A stretch of DNA of 64,000 bases from Pampus argenteus (lineage: Eukaryota > Chordata > Actinopteri > Scombriformes > Stromateidae): assembly GCA_036937835.1 (NCBI GenBank), contig CM072863.1, positions 26,558,501-26,622,500 on the forward strand, read 5' to 3'. Shown one piece after another: positions 10,730 through 23,100 of the stretch. Each line of letters starts with the position of its first letter. Within the stretch, counting starts at the first letter, position 1. The notes beneath the pieces are model-generated. The model made no database searches and was not told the origin of the DNA. It saw only the letters and a program-made list of their open reading frames with translations. Position numbers and translations under genes: made by a program.

Positions 10730-12899
10730 ATTAAAAGTATTTCCAAAAAGTACAAAAAAAACACTGTTCAAACTTTATATTGCACGTCACACTCCTGACT
10801 CCTCTCATTATTCTGAAAGAAAAAAAACTAAACAGAAAGACAATAAAGATCAGTGTTCAAAAACCAGATCAAGACACAATTGTCATCAGATGAAATATGA
10901 GCATACGTTTACTGTACCTGAATTTAAAATGAGTGTCCAACTTCTCATTGTCTCCAGTCCTCTGTTGTCTCTACAAAACTAAAGGAAGACAAGAGAAAAC
11001 AATTTCACAAAGTTACACTCATGCAGTTAAAGTCGTATAAAAATAAGATTAAAATGGCAGTGATCAAACTCTAATTAAAATTACAAAAATACAGAAATTA
11101 AAAGTATTTCCAAAAAGTAAAAAAAAAAACAGTTCAAACTTTATACTGCACGCTACACTCCTGACTCCTCTCCTTATTCTGAAAGAAAAAAACAACAGAA
11201 AGACAATAAAGATCAGTGTTTTGTTATCAATTGAAGTCTGATCAGTGCATGAAGTCAAAAAAAAGTGTCTGAATTCAAAATTAGTGTCCAACTTCTCATT
11301 GTCTCCAGTCCTCTGTTGTCTCTACAAAACTAAAGGAAGACAAGAGAAAACAAATTCACAAAGTTACACTCATGCAGTTAAAGTCGTATAAAAATAAGAT
11401 TAAAATGGCAGTGATCAAACTCTAATTAAAATTACAAAAATACAGAAATTAAAAGTATTTCCAAAAAAGTAAAAAAAAAAAAACATTATTCAAACTTTAT
11501 ACTGCACGTCACACTCCTGACTCCTCTCATTATTCTGAAAGAAAAAAAACTAAACAGAAAGACAATAAAGATCAGTGTTCAAAAACCAGATCAAGACATA
11601 ATTGTCATCAGATGAAATATGAGCATATGTTTACTGTACCTGAATTTAAAATGAGTGTCCAACTTCTCATTGTCTCAAGTCCTCTGTTGTCTCTACAAAA
11701 CTAAAGGAAGACAAGAGGAAACAAATTCACAAAGTTACACTCATGCAGTTAAAGTCGTATAAAAATAAGATTAAAATGGCAGTGATCAAACTCTAATTAA
11801 AATTACAAAAATACAGAAATTAAAAGTATTTCCAAAAAGTAAAAAAAAAAACAGTTCAAACTTTATACTGCACGCTACACTCCTGACTCCTCTCCTTATT
11901 CTGAAAGAAAAAAACAACAGAAAGACAATAATGATCAGTGTTTTGTTATCAATTGAAGTCTAAACAGTGCATGAAGTCAAAGAAAAGTGTCTGAATTTAA
12001 AATTAGTGTCGAACTTCTCATTGTCTCCAGTCCTCTGTTGTCTCTACAAAACTAAAGGAAGACAAGAGGAAATAAATTCACAAAGTTACACTCATGCAGT
12101 TAAAGTCGTATAAAAATAAGATTAAAATGACAGTGATCAAACTCTAATTAAAATTACAAAAATACAGAAATTAAAAGTATTTCCAAAAAGTACAAAAAAA
12201 ACACTGTTCAAACTTTATATTGCACGTCACACTCCTGACTCCTCTCATTATTCTGAAAGAAAAAAAACTAAACAGAAAGACAATAAAGATCAGTGTTTTG
12301 TTATCAATTGAAGTCTGATCAGTGCATGAAGTAAAAAAAAAGTGTCTGAATTTAAAATGAGTGTCCAACTTCCCATTGTCTCCAGTCCTCTGTTGTCTCT
12401 ACAAAACTAAAGGAAGACAAGAGAAAACAAATTCACAAAGTTACACTCATGCAGTTAAAGTCGTATAAAAATAAGATTAAAATGACAGTGATCAAACTCT
12501 AATTAAAATTACAAAAATACAGAAATTAAAAGTATTTCCAAAAAGTAGAAAAAAAACACTGTTCAAACTTTATATTGCACGTCACACTCCTGACTCCTCT
12601 CATTATTCTGAAAGAAAAAAAACTAAACAGAAAGACAATAAAGATCAGTGTTTTGTTATCAATTGAAGTCTGATCAGTGCATGAAGTCAAAAAAAAGTGT
12701 CTGAATTTAAAATGAGTGTCCAACTTCCCATTGTCTCCAGTCCTCTGTTGTCTCTACAAAACTAAAGGAAGACAAGAGAAAACAAATTCACAAAGTTACA
12801 CTCATGCAGTTAAAGTCGTATAAAAATAAGATTAAAATGACAGTGATCAAACTCTAATTAAAATTACAAAAATACAGAAATTAAAAGTATTTCCAAAAA

Positions 12900-15053
12900 G
12901 TACAAAAAAAACACTGTTCAAACTTTATATTGCACGTCACACTCCTGACTCCTCTCATTATTCTGAAAGAAAAAAAACTAAACAGAAAGACAATAAAGAT
13001 CAGTGTTCAAAAACCAGATCAAGACACAATTGTCATCAGATGAAATATGAGCATACGTTTACTGTACCTGAATTTAAAATGAGTGTCCAACTTCTCATTG
13101 TCTCCAGTCCTCTGTTGTCTCTACAAAACTAAAGGAAGACAAGAGAAAACAATTTCACAAAGTTACACTCATGCAGTTAAAGTCGTATAAAAATAAGATT
13201 AAAATGGCAGTGATCAAACTCTAATTAAAATTACAAAAATACAGAAATTAAAAGTATTTCCAAAAAGTAAAAAAAAAAACAGTTCAAACTTTATACTGCA
13301 CGCTACACTCCTGACTCCTCTCCTTATTCTGAAAGAAAAAAACAACAGAAAGACAATAAAGATCAGTGTTTTGTTATCAATTGAAGTCTGATCAGTGCAT
13401 GAAGTCAAAAAAAAGTGTCTGAATTCAAAATTAGTGTCCAACTTCTCATTGTCTCCAGTCCTCTGTTGTCTCTACAAAACTAAAGGAAGACAAGAGAAAA
13501 CAAATTCACAAAGTTACACTCATGCAGTTAAAGTCGTATAAAAATAAGATTAAAATGGCAGTGATCAAACTCTAATTAAAATTACAAAAATACAGAAATT
13601 AAAAGTATTTCCAAAAAGTACAAAAAAAACACTGTTCAAACTTTATATTGCACGTCACACTCCTGACTCCTCTCATTATTCTGAAAGAAAAAAAACTAAA
13701 CAGAAAGACAATAAAGATCAGTGTTCAAAAACCAGATCAAGACACAATTGTCATCAGATGAAATATGAGCATACGTTTACTGTACCTGAATTTAAAATGA
13801 GTGTCCAACTTCTCATTGTCTCCAGTCCTCTGTTGTCTCTACAAAACTAAAGGAAGACAAGAGAAAACAATTTCACAAAGTTACACTCATGCAGTTAAAG
13901 TCGTATAAAAATAAGATTAAAATGGCAGTGATCAAACTCTAATTAAAATTACAAAAATACAGAAATTAAAAGTATTTCCAAAAAGTAAAAAAAAAAACAG
14001 TTCAAACTTTATACTGCACGCTACACTCCTGACTCCTCTCCTTATTCTGAAAGAAAAAAACAACAGAAAGACAATAAAGATCAGTGTTTTGTTATCAATT
14101 GAAGTCTGATCAGTGCATGAAGTCAAAAAAAAGTGTCTGAATTCAAAATTAGTGTCCAACTTCTCATTGTCTCCAGTCCTCTGTTGTCTCTACAAAACTA
14201 AAGGAAGACAAGAGAAAACAAATTCACAAAGTTACACTCATGCAGTTAAAGTCGTATAAAAATAAGATTAAAATGGCAGTGATCAAACTCTAATTAAAAT
14301 TACAAAAATACAGAAATTAAAAGTATTTCCAAAAAGTACAAAAAAAACACTGTTCAAACTTTATATTGCACGTCACACTCCTGACTCCTCTCATTATTCT
14401 GAAAGAAAAAAAACTAAACAGAAAGACAATAAAGATCAGTGTTCAAAAACCAGATCAAGACACAATTGTCATCAGATGAAATATGAGCATACGTTTACTG
14501 TACCTGAATTTAAAATGAGTGTCCAACTTCTCATTGTCTCCAGTCCTCTGTTGTCTCTACAAAACTAAAGGAAGACAAGAGAAAACAATTTCACAAAGTT
14601 ACACTCATGCAGTTAAAGTCGTATAAAAATAAGATTAAAATGGCAGTGATCAAACTCTAATTAAAATTACAAAAATACAGAAATTAAAAGTATTTCCAAA
14701 AAGTAAAAAAAAAAACAGTTCAAACTTTATACTGCACGCTACACTCCTGACTCCTCTCCTTATTCTGAAAGAAAAAAACAACAGAAAGACAATAAAGATC
14801 AGTGTTTTGTTATCAATTGAAGTCTGATCAGTGCATGAAGTCAAAAAAAAGTGTCTGAATTCAAAATTAGTGTCCAACTTCTCATTGTCTCCAGTCCTCT
14901 GTTGTCTCTACAAAACTAAAGGAAGACAAGAGAAAACAAATTCACAAAGTTACACTCATGCAGTTAAAGTCGTATAAAAATAAGATTAAAATGGCAGTGA
15001 TCAAACTCTAATTAAAATTACAAAAATACAGAAATTAAAAGTATTTCCAAAAA
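12900..15053 (+). repeat. Three tandem copies of a 718-bp dimer
   Basis: The junction motif GTACAAAAAAAACACTG recurs at 12900, 13618 and 14336, exactly 718 bp apart. Each dimer is a B monomer followed by an A monomer with a TCTGAATTCAAAATTAG variant, which creates an EcoRI-type GAATTC. The third copy changes at its end, near 15050, to a longer A-tract and CATTATTC. Sequence agreement among the three looks complete over the markers examined. Confidence 0.88.
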
Positions 15054-15429
15054 AGTAAAAAAAAAAAAACATTATTCAAACTTTATACTGCACGTCACAC
15101 TCCTGACTCCTCTCATTATTCTGAAAGAAAAAAAACTAAACAGAAAGACAATAAAGATCAGTGTTCAAAAACCAGATCAAGACATAATTGTCATCAGATG
15201 AAATATGAGCATATGTTTACTGTACCTGAATTTAAAATGAGTGTCCAACTTCTCATTGTCTCAAGTCCTCTGTTGTCTCTACAAAACTAAAGGAAGACAA
15301 GAGGAAACAAATTCACAAAGTTACACTCATGCAGTTAAAGTCGTATAAAAATAAGATTAAAATGGCAGTGATCAAACTCTAATTAAAATTACAAAAATAC
15401 AGAAATTAAAAGTATTTCCAAAAAGTAAA

Positions 15430-15660
15430 AAAAAAAACAGTACAAACTTTATACTGCACGGTATACTCCTGACTCCTCTCCTTATTCTGAAAGAAAAAAA
15501 CAACAGAAAGACAATAAAGATCAGTGTTTTGTTATCAATTGAAGTCTAAACAGTGCATGAAGTCAAAGAAAAGTGTCTGAATTTAAAATTAGTGTCCAAC
15601 TTCTCATTGTCTCCAGTCCTCTGTTGTCTCTACAAAACTAAAGGAAGACAAGAGGAAACA
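15430..15660 (+). repeat. Replaced monomer patch inside the duplicated block
   Basis: Here the sequence has CAGTACAAAC, CGGTATACTCC, AATAAAGATC and GTGTCCAAC. Its partner at about 23823-24053 has CAGTTCAAAC, CGCTACACTCC, AATAATGATC, GTGTCGAAC and GAGGAAATAAATTC. Flanking monomers on both sides agree between the blocks. The partner markers are the same set as in the monomer at about 11848-12085. A conversion-like transfer or double exchange after duplication is the simplest explanation. Confidence 0.7.
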
Positions 15661-16482
15661 AATTCACAAAGTTACACTCATGCAGTTAAAGTCGTATAAA
15701 AATAAGATTAAAATGACAGTGATCAAACTCTAATTAAAATTACAAAAATACAGAAATTAAAAGTATATCCAAAAAGTAAAAAAAAAACACTGTTCAAACT
15801 TTATACTGCACGTCACACTCCTGACTCCTCTCCTTATTCTGAAAGAAAAAAACAACAGAAAGACAATAAAGATCAGTGTTTTGTTATCAATTGAAGTCTG
15901 ATCAGTGCATGAAGTCAAAAAAAAGTGTCTGAATTTAAAATGAGTGTCCAACTTCCCATTGTCTCCAGTCCTCTGTTGTCTCTACAAAACTAAAGGAAGA
16001 CAAGAGAAAACAAATTCACAAAGTTACACTCATGCAGTTAAAGTCGTATAAAAATAAGATTAAAATGACAGTGATCAAACTCTAATTAAAATTACAAAAA
16101 TACAGAAATTAAAAGTATTTCCAAAAAGTAGAAAAAAAACACTGTTCAAACTTTATATTGCACGTCACACTCCTGACTCCTCTCATTATTCTGAAAGAAA
16201 AAAAACTAAACAGAAAGACAATAAAGATCAGTGTTTTGTTATCAATTGAAGTCTGATCAGTGCATGAAGTCAAAAAAAAGTGTCTGAATTTAAAATGAGT
16301 GTCCAACTTCCCATTGTCTCCAGTCCTCTGTTGTCTCTACAAAACTAAAGGAAGACAAGAGAAAACAAATTCACAAAGTTACACTCATGCAGTTAAAGTC
16401 GTATAAAAATAAGATTAAAATGACAGTGATCAAACTCTAATTAAAATTACAAAAATACAGAAATTAAAAGTATTTCCAAAAA

Positions 16483-17918
16483 GTACAAAAAAAACACTGT
16501 TCAAACTTTATATTGCACGTCACACTCCTGACTCCTCTCATTATTCTGAAAGAAAAAAAACTAAACAGAAAGACAATAAAGATCAGTGTTCAAAAACCAG
16601 ATCAAGACACAATTGTCATCAGATGAAATATGAGCATACGTTTACTGTACCTGAATTTAAAATGAGTGTCCAACTTCTCATTGTCTCCAGTCCTCTGTTG
16701 TCTCTACAAAACTAAAGGAAGACAAGAGAAAACAATTTCACAAAGTTACACTCATGCAGTTAAAGTCGTATAAAAATAAGATTAAAATGGCAGTGATCAA
16801 ACTCTAATTAAAATTACAAAAATACAGAAATTAAAAGTATTTCCAAAAAGTAAAAAAAAAAACAGTTCAAACTTTATACTGCACGCTACACTCCTGACTC
16901 CTCTCCTTATTCTGAAAGAAAAAAACAACAGAAAGACAATAAAGATCAGTGTTTTGTTATCAATTGAAGTCTGATCAGTGCATGAAGTCAAAAAAAAGTG
17001 TCTGAATTCAAAATTAGTGTCCAACTTCTCATTGTCTCCAGTCCTCTGTTGTCTCTACAAAACTAAAGGAAGACAAGAGAAAACAAATTCACAAAGTTAC
17101 ACTCATGCAGTTAAAGTCGTATAAAAATAAGATTAAAATGGCAGTGATCAAACTCTAATTAAAATTACAAAAATACAGAAATTAAAAGTATTTCCAAAAA
17201 GTACAAAAAAAACACTGTTCAAACTTTATATTGCACGTCACACTCCTGACTCCTCTCATTATTCTGAAAGAAAAAAAACTAAACAGAAAGACAATAAAGA
17301 TCAGTGTTCAAAAACCAGATCAAGACACAATTGTCATCAGATGAAATATGAGCATACGTTTACTGTACCTGAATTTAAAATGAGTGTCCAACTTCTCATT
17401 GTCTCCAGTCCTCTGTTGTCTCTACAAAACTAAAGGAAGACAAGAGAAAACAATTTCACAAAGTTACACTCATGCAGTTAAAGTCGTATAAAAATAAGAT
17501 TAAAATGGCAGTGATCAAACTCTAATTAAAATTACAAAAATACAGAAATTAAAAGTATTTCCAAAAAGTAAAAAAAAAAACAGTACAAACTTTATACTGC
17601 ACGCTACACTCCTGACTCCTCTCCTTATTCTGAAAGAAAAAAACAACAGAAAGACAATAAAGATCAGTGTTTTGTTATCAATTGAAGTCTAAACAGTGCA
17701 TGAAGTCAAAGAAAAGTGTCTGAATTTAAAATTAGTGTCCAACTTCTCATTGTCTCCAGTCCTCTGTTGTCTCTACAAAACTAAAGGAAGACAAGAGAAA
17801 ACAAATTCACAAAGTTACACTCATGCAGTTAAAGTCGTATAAAAATAAGATTAAAATGGCAGTGATCAAACTCTAATTAAAATTACAAAAATACAGAAAT
17901 TAAAAGTATTTCCAAAAA
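16483..17918 (+). repeat. Two 718-bp dimers, second one mosaic
   Basis: GTACAAAAAAAACACTG occurs at 16483 and 17201, again 718 bp apart. The first dimer matches those at 12900-15053. The second switches in its A half to CAGTACAAAC and GTCTAAACAG, which belong to another A sub-lineage, so its second half was replaced or derived separately. Confidence 0.8.
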
Positions 17919-19249
17919 AGTAAAAAAAAAAAAACATTATTCAAACTTTATACTGCACGTCACACTCCTGACTCCTCTCATTATTCTGAAAGAAAAAAAA
18001 CTAAACAGAAAGACAATAAAGATCAGTGTTCAAAAACCAGATCAAGACATAATTGTCATCAGATGAAATATGAGCATATGTTTACTGTACCTGAATTTAA
18101 AATGAGTGTCCAACTTCTCATTGTCTCAAGTCCTCTGTTGTCTCTACAAAACTAAAGGAAGACAAGAGGAAACAAATTCACAAAGTTACACTCATGCAGT
18201 TAAAGTCGTATAAAAATAAGATTAAAATGGCAGTGATCAAACTCTAATTAAAATTACAAAAATACAGAAATTAAAAGTATTTCCAAAAAGTAAAAAAAAA
18301 AACAGTACAAACTTTATACTGCACGGTATACTCCTGACTCCTCTCCTTATTCTGAAAGAAAAAAACAACAGAAAGACAATAAAGATCAGTGTTTTGTTAT
18401 CAATTGAAGTCTAAACAGTGCATGAAGTCAAAGAAAAGTGTCTGAATTTAAAATTAGTGTCCAACTTCTCATTGTCTCCAGTCCTCTGTTGTCTCTACAA
18501 AACTAAAGGAAGACAAGAGGAAACAAATTCACAAAGTTACACTCATGCAGTTAAAGTCGTATAAAAATAAGATTAAAATGACAGTGATCAAACTCTAATT
18601 AAAATTACAAAAATACAGAAATTAAAAGTATATCCAAAAAGTAAAAAAAAAACACTGTTCAAACTTTATACTGCACGTCACACTCCTGACTCCTCTCATT
18701 ATTCTGAAAGAAAAAAAACTAAACAGAAAGACAATAAAGATCAGTGTTCAAAAACCAGATCAAGACACAATTGTCATCAGATGAAATATGAGCATACGTT
18801 TACTGTACCTAAATTTAAAATGAGTGTCCAACTTCTCATTGTCTCCAGTCCTCTGTTGTCTCTACAAAACTAAAGGAAGACAAGAGAAAACAATTTCACA
18901 AAGTTACACTCATGCAGTTAAAGTCGTATAAAAATAAGATTAAAATGGCAGTGATCAAACTCTAATTAAAATTACAAAAATACAGAAATTAAAAGTATTT
19001 CCAAAAAGTAAAAAAAAAAACAGTTCAAACTTTATACTGCACGCTACACTCCTGACTCCTCTCCTTATTCTGAAAGAAAAAAACAACAGAAAGACAATAA
19101 AGATCAGTGTTCAAAGTGTTCAAAAACCAGATCAGGACATAAATGTCATCAGATGAAATATGAGCATATCATAAGTTTACTGTACGTGAATTTAAAATGA
19201 CTGATCAAAGTTATTATTGTCTCCAGTCCTCTGATCTCTCTACAAAACT

Positions 19250-19640
19250 ATATGAAGATGAGAACAAACAGTGGTTAAACATGTTACAACAGTTGAAAGA
19301 TTCATCATCACATGAATTAGGATGAAAATGTCAAATCGTATTGATAAACATCAAATTTTAAATTTCATATTTCCTCTCAACATTTCTCCTCTTCTTTCAT
19401 AAAAAGAAATAAATATTATATTGAAATAAAAAAGAGAAAAAGTTAAAATTTTAAAAGTTCATAGGCAAATACTTCAGTGGTTACTTGTCAGTCTGTCCTT
19501 AATATTGGCTTAAAGTTAAATATATTGTACACGTTGAAAAGAAAACAATTATCTTTGAATTTCAACTAGACTACATTGCAAATAAAATAAAAAACAAATA
19601 AAATAAAAAACACCAGGCTACTTATAAATATAACAAATTA

Positions 19641-19690
<50 letters not shown>

Positions 19691-20133
19691 ACATTTCACA
19701 ACTCTCTTCACCTTTGGTTGCAAATCAAAGTATAACTTAAATTCAGAAATTTTCCTACATCAGAAAAATGTGAAACTTACTGTAAGTTTTTTTTTGTTTG
19801 CGTAGAGACGTATGATCTTGTCATATTGTGCTCAGTCCAGTTTCTGGTTGAAATGTGTTTCTCTCACATCATGCTGTGTGTCTGTTCCTCTCCAAAGACT
19901 GAAAAGACAGGAGTTCTGTGTGCAAATGTTCTGTTATCTGTTATTACTTGGATTCTAGAACATCCTTACGATGCAACAAAAGAAATAAGTTTGGACTTTA
20001 CAGTCCCAGTGAAATATATGATTCACACAATACACAGTCAAACCAGAAGATAAATGTTTATGAAGCATTCACTCAGCAATTCGTTCTTATTCATTGATTC
20101 ATTATAATAAAATTATGAAAGAACACTGTACAA
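19250..20133 (+). repeat. D segment copy 4
   Basis: The architecture matches D1. It has an internal duplication that repeats the AAATAAAATAAAAAAC motif near 19581-19610, a longer (TA)n tract, and CAAAGACTG where other copies have CAAACACTG. The last difference changes an Asn codon to Lys in the open frame (ATG at 19853, stop ending at 20053). D5 shares all these differences. The edge reads GAACACTGTACAAGAGG instead of GAAAACTG. Confidence 0.85.
19642..19692. repeat. (TA)n microsatellite in D4
   Basis: This TA tract is longer than those in D1-D3 and is 4 bp shorter than its otherwise matching partner in D5. Confidence 0.95.
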
Positions 20134-23100
20134 GAGGAAACAAATTTACAAAGTTACACTCATGCAGTTAAAGTCGAATAAAAATAAGTGATCAAACTCT
20201 AATTAAAATTACAAAAATACAGAAATTAAACGTATATCCCAAAAAAAAAAACACTGTTCAAACTTTATACTGCACGTCACACTCCTGACTCCTCTCCTTA
20301 TTCTGAAAGAAAAAAACAACAGAAAGACAATAAAGATCAGTGTTTTGTTATCAATTGAAGTCTGATCAGTGCATGAAGTCAAAAAAAAGTGTCTGAATTT
20401 AAAATGAGTGTCCAACTTCCCATTGTCTCCAGTCCTCTGTTGTCTCTACAAAACTAAAGGAAGACGAGAAAACAAATTCACAAAGTTACACTCATGCAGT
20501 TAAAGTCGTATAAAAATAAGATTAAAATGGGAGTGATCAAACTCTAATTAAAATTACAAAAATACAGAAATTAAAAGTATTTCCAAAAAAGTAAAAAAAA
20601 AACCAAAACATTATTCAAACTTTATACTGCACGTCACACTCCTGACTCCTCTCATTATTCTGAAAGAAAAAAAACTATTCAGAAAGACAATAAAGATCAG
20701 TGTTCAAAAACCAGATCAAGACAAAATTGTCATCAGATGAAATATGAGCATACGTTTACTGTACCTGAATTTAAAATGAGTGTCCAACTTCTCATTGTCT
20801 CCAGTCCTCTGCTGTCTCTACAAAACTAAAGGAAGACAAGAAAAACAATTTCACAAAGTTACACTCATGCAGTTAAAGACGTATAAAAATAAGATTAAAA
20901 TGGCAGTGATCAAACTCTAATTAAAATTACAAAAATACAGAAATTAAAAGTATTTCCAAAAAGTAAAAAAAAAAACAGTTCAAACTTTATACTGCACGCT
21001 ACACTCCTGACTCCTCTCCTTATTCTGAAAGAAAAAAACAACAGAAAGACAATAAAGATCAGTGTTTTGTTATCAATTGAAGTCTGATCAGTGCATGAAG
21101 TCAAAAAAAAGTGTCTGAATTCAAAATTAGTGTCCAACTTCTCATTGTCTCCAGTCCTCTGTTGTCTCTACAAAACTAAAGGAAGACAAGAGAAAACAAA
21201 TTCACAAAGTTACACTCATGCAGTTAAAGTCGTATAAAAATAAGATTAAAATGACAGTGATCAAACTCTAATTAAAATTACAAAAATACAGAAATTAAAT
21301 GTATATCCCAAAAAAAAAAACACTGTTCAAACTTTATACTGCACGTCACACTCCTGACTCCTCTCATTATTCTGAAAGAAAAAAATAAACAGAAAGACAA
21401 TAAGGATCAGTGTTCAAAAACCAGATCAAGACACAATTGTCATCAGATGAAATATGAGCATACGTTTACTGTACCTTAATTTAAAATGAGTGTCCAACAT
21501 CTCATTTGTCTCTGTCCTCTGTTGTCTCTACAAAACTAAAGGAAGACAAGAGGAAACAAATTCACAAAGTTACACTCATGCAGTTAAAGTCGTATAAAAA
21601 TAAGATTAAAACGGCAGTGATCAAACTCTAATTAAAATTACAAAAATACAGAAATTAAACGTATATCCCAAAAAAAAAAACACTGTTCAAACTTTATACT
21701 GCACGTCACACTCCTGACTCCTCTCCTTATTCTGAAAGAAAAAAACAACAGTAAGACAATAAAGATCAGTGTTTTGTTATCAATTGAAGTCTAAACAGTG
21801 CATGAAGTCAAAGAAAAGTGTCTGAATTTAAAATTAGTGTCGAACTTCTCATTGTCTCCAGTCCTCTGTTGTCTCTACAAAACTAAAGGAAGACAAGAGG
21901 AAATAAATTCACAAAGTTACACTCATGCAGTTAAAGTCATATAAAAATAAGATTAAAATGACAGTGATCAAACTCTAATTAAAATTACAAAAATACAGAA
22001 ATTAAAAGTATATCCAAAAAGTAAAAAAAAAACACTGTTCAAACTTTATACTGCACGTCACACTCCTGACTCCTCTCCTTATTCTGAAAGAAAAAAACAA
22101 CAGAAAGACAATAAAGATCAGTGTTTTGTTATCAATTGAAGTCTGATCAGTGCATGAAGTCAAAAAAAAGTGTCTGAATTTAAAATGAGTGTCCAACTTC
22201 CCATTGTCTCCAGTCCTCTGTTGTCTCTACAAAACTAAAGGAAGACAAGAGGAAACAAATTCACAAAGTTACACTCATGCAGTTAAAGTCGTATAAAAAT
22301 AAGATTAAAATGACAGTGATCAAACTCTAATTAAAATTACAAAAATACAGAAATTAAAAGTATTTCCAAAAAGTACAAAAAAAAACACTGTTCAAACTTT
22401 ATATTGCACGTCACACTCCTGACTCCTCTCATTATTCTGAAAGAAAAAAAACTAAACAGAAAGACAATAAAGATCAGTGTTTTGTTATCAATTGAAGTCT
22501 GATCAGTGCATGAAGTCAAAAAAAAGTGTCTGAATTTAAAATGAGTGTCCAACTTCCCATTGTCTCCAGTCCTCTGTTGTCTCTACAAAACTAAAGGAAG
22601 ACAAGAGAAAACAAATTCACAAAGTTACACTCATGCAGTTAAAGTCGTATAAAAATAAGATTAAAATGACAGTGATCAAACTCTAATTAAAATTACAAAA
22701 ATACAGAAATTAAAAGTATTTCCAAAAAGTACAAAAAAAACACTGTTCAAACTTTATATTGCACGTCACACTCCTGACTCCTCTCATTATTCTGAAAGAA
22801 AAAAAACTAAACAGAAAGACAATAAAGATCAGTGTTCAAAAACCAGATCAAGACACAATTGTCATCAGATGAAATATGAGCATACGTTTACTGTACCTGA
22901 ATTTAAAATGAGTGTCCAACTTCTCATTGTCTCCAGTCCTCTGTTGTCTCTACAAAACTAAAGGAAGACAAGAGAAAACAATTTCACAAAGTTACACTCA
23001 TGCAGTTAAAGTCGTATAAAAATAAGATTAAAATGGCAGTGATCAAACTCTAATTAAAATTACAAAAATACAGAAATTAAAAGTATTTCCAAAAAGTAAA

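Larger units (their letters stand above)
8863..19249 (+). repeat. Array segment 4: about 29 monomers, 718-bp dimers dominant
   Basis: This 10.4-kb run without D starts with the monomers of the 7,032-bp copy. From about 10,274 it consists of A, A-star and B monomers, many organised as 718-bp dimers. A-star monomers occur near 10378, 12173, 12528 and 16111. A marked B variant with GACATAATTG, GCATATGTTT and GTCTCAAGTCC occurs near 11590, 15185 and 18050. A variants with CGGTATACTCC lie near 15459 and 18325. The run ends in a B-prime monomer entering D4. No gene is visible. Confidence 0.9.
14277..21660 (+). repeat. ~7.4-kb duplicated block, copy 1 (contains D4)
   Basis: This block matches 22670-30057 at an offset of 8,393 bp before the (TA)n tract of D4/D5 and 8,397 bp after it. 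Shared markers include the GTCTCAAGTCC B monomers, CGGTATACTCC at about 18325 and 26717, a TACCTAAATTT change near 18807 and 27200, and all D4/D5-specific variants. One monomer, about 15430-15660, does not match its partner. Confidence 0.82.
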
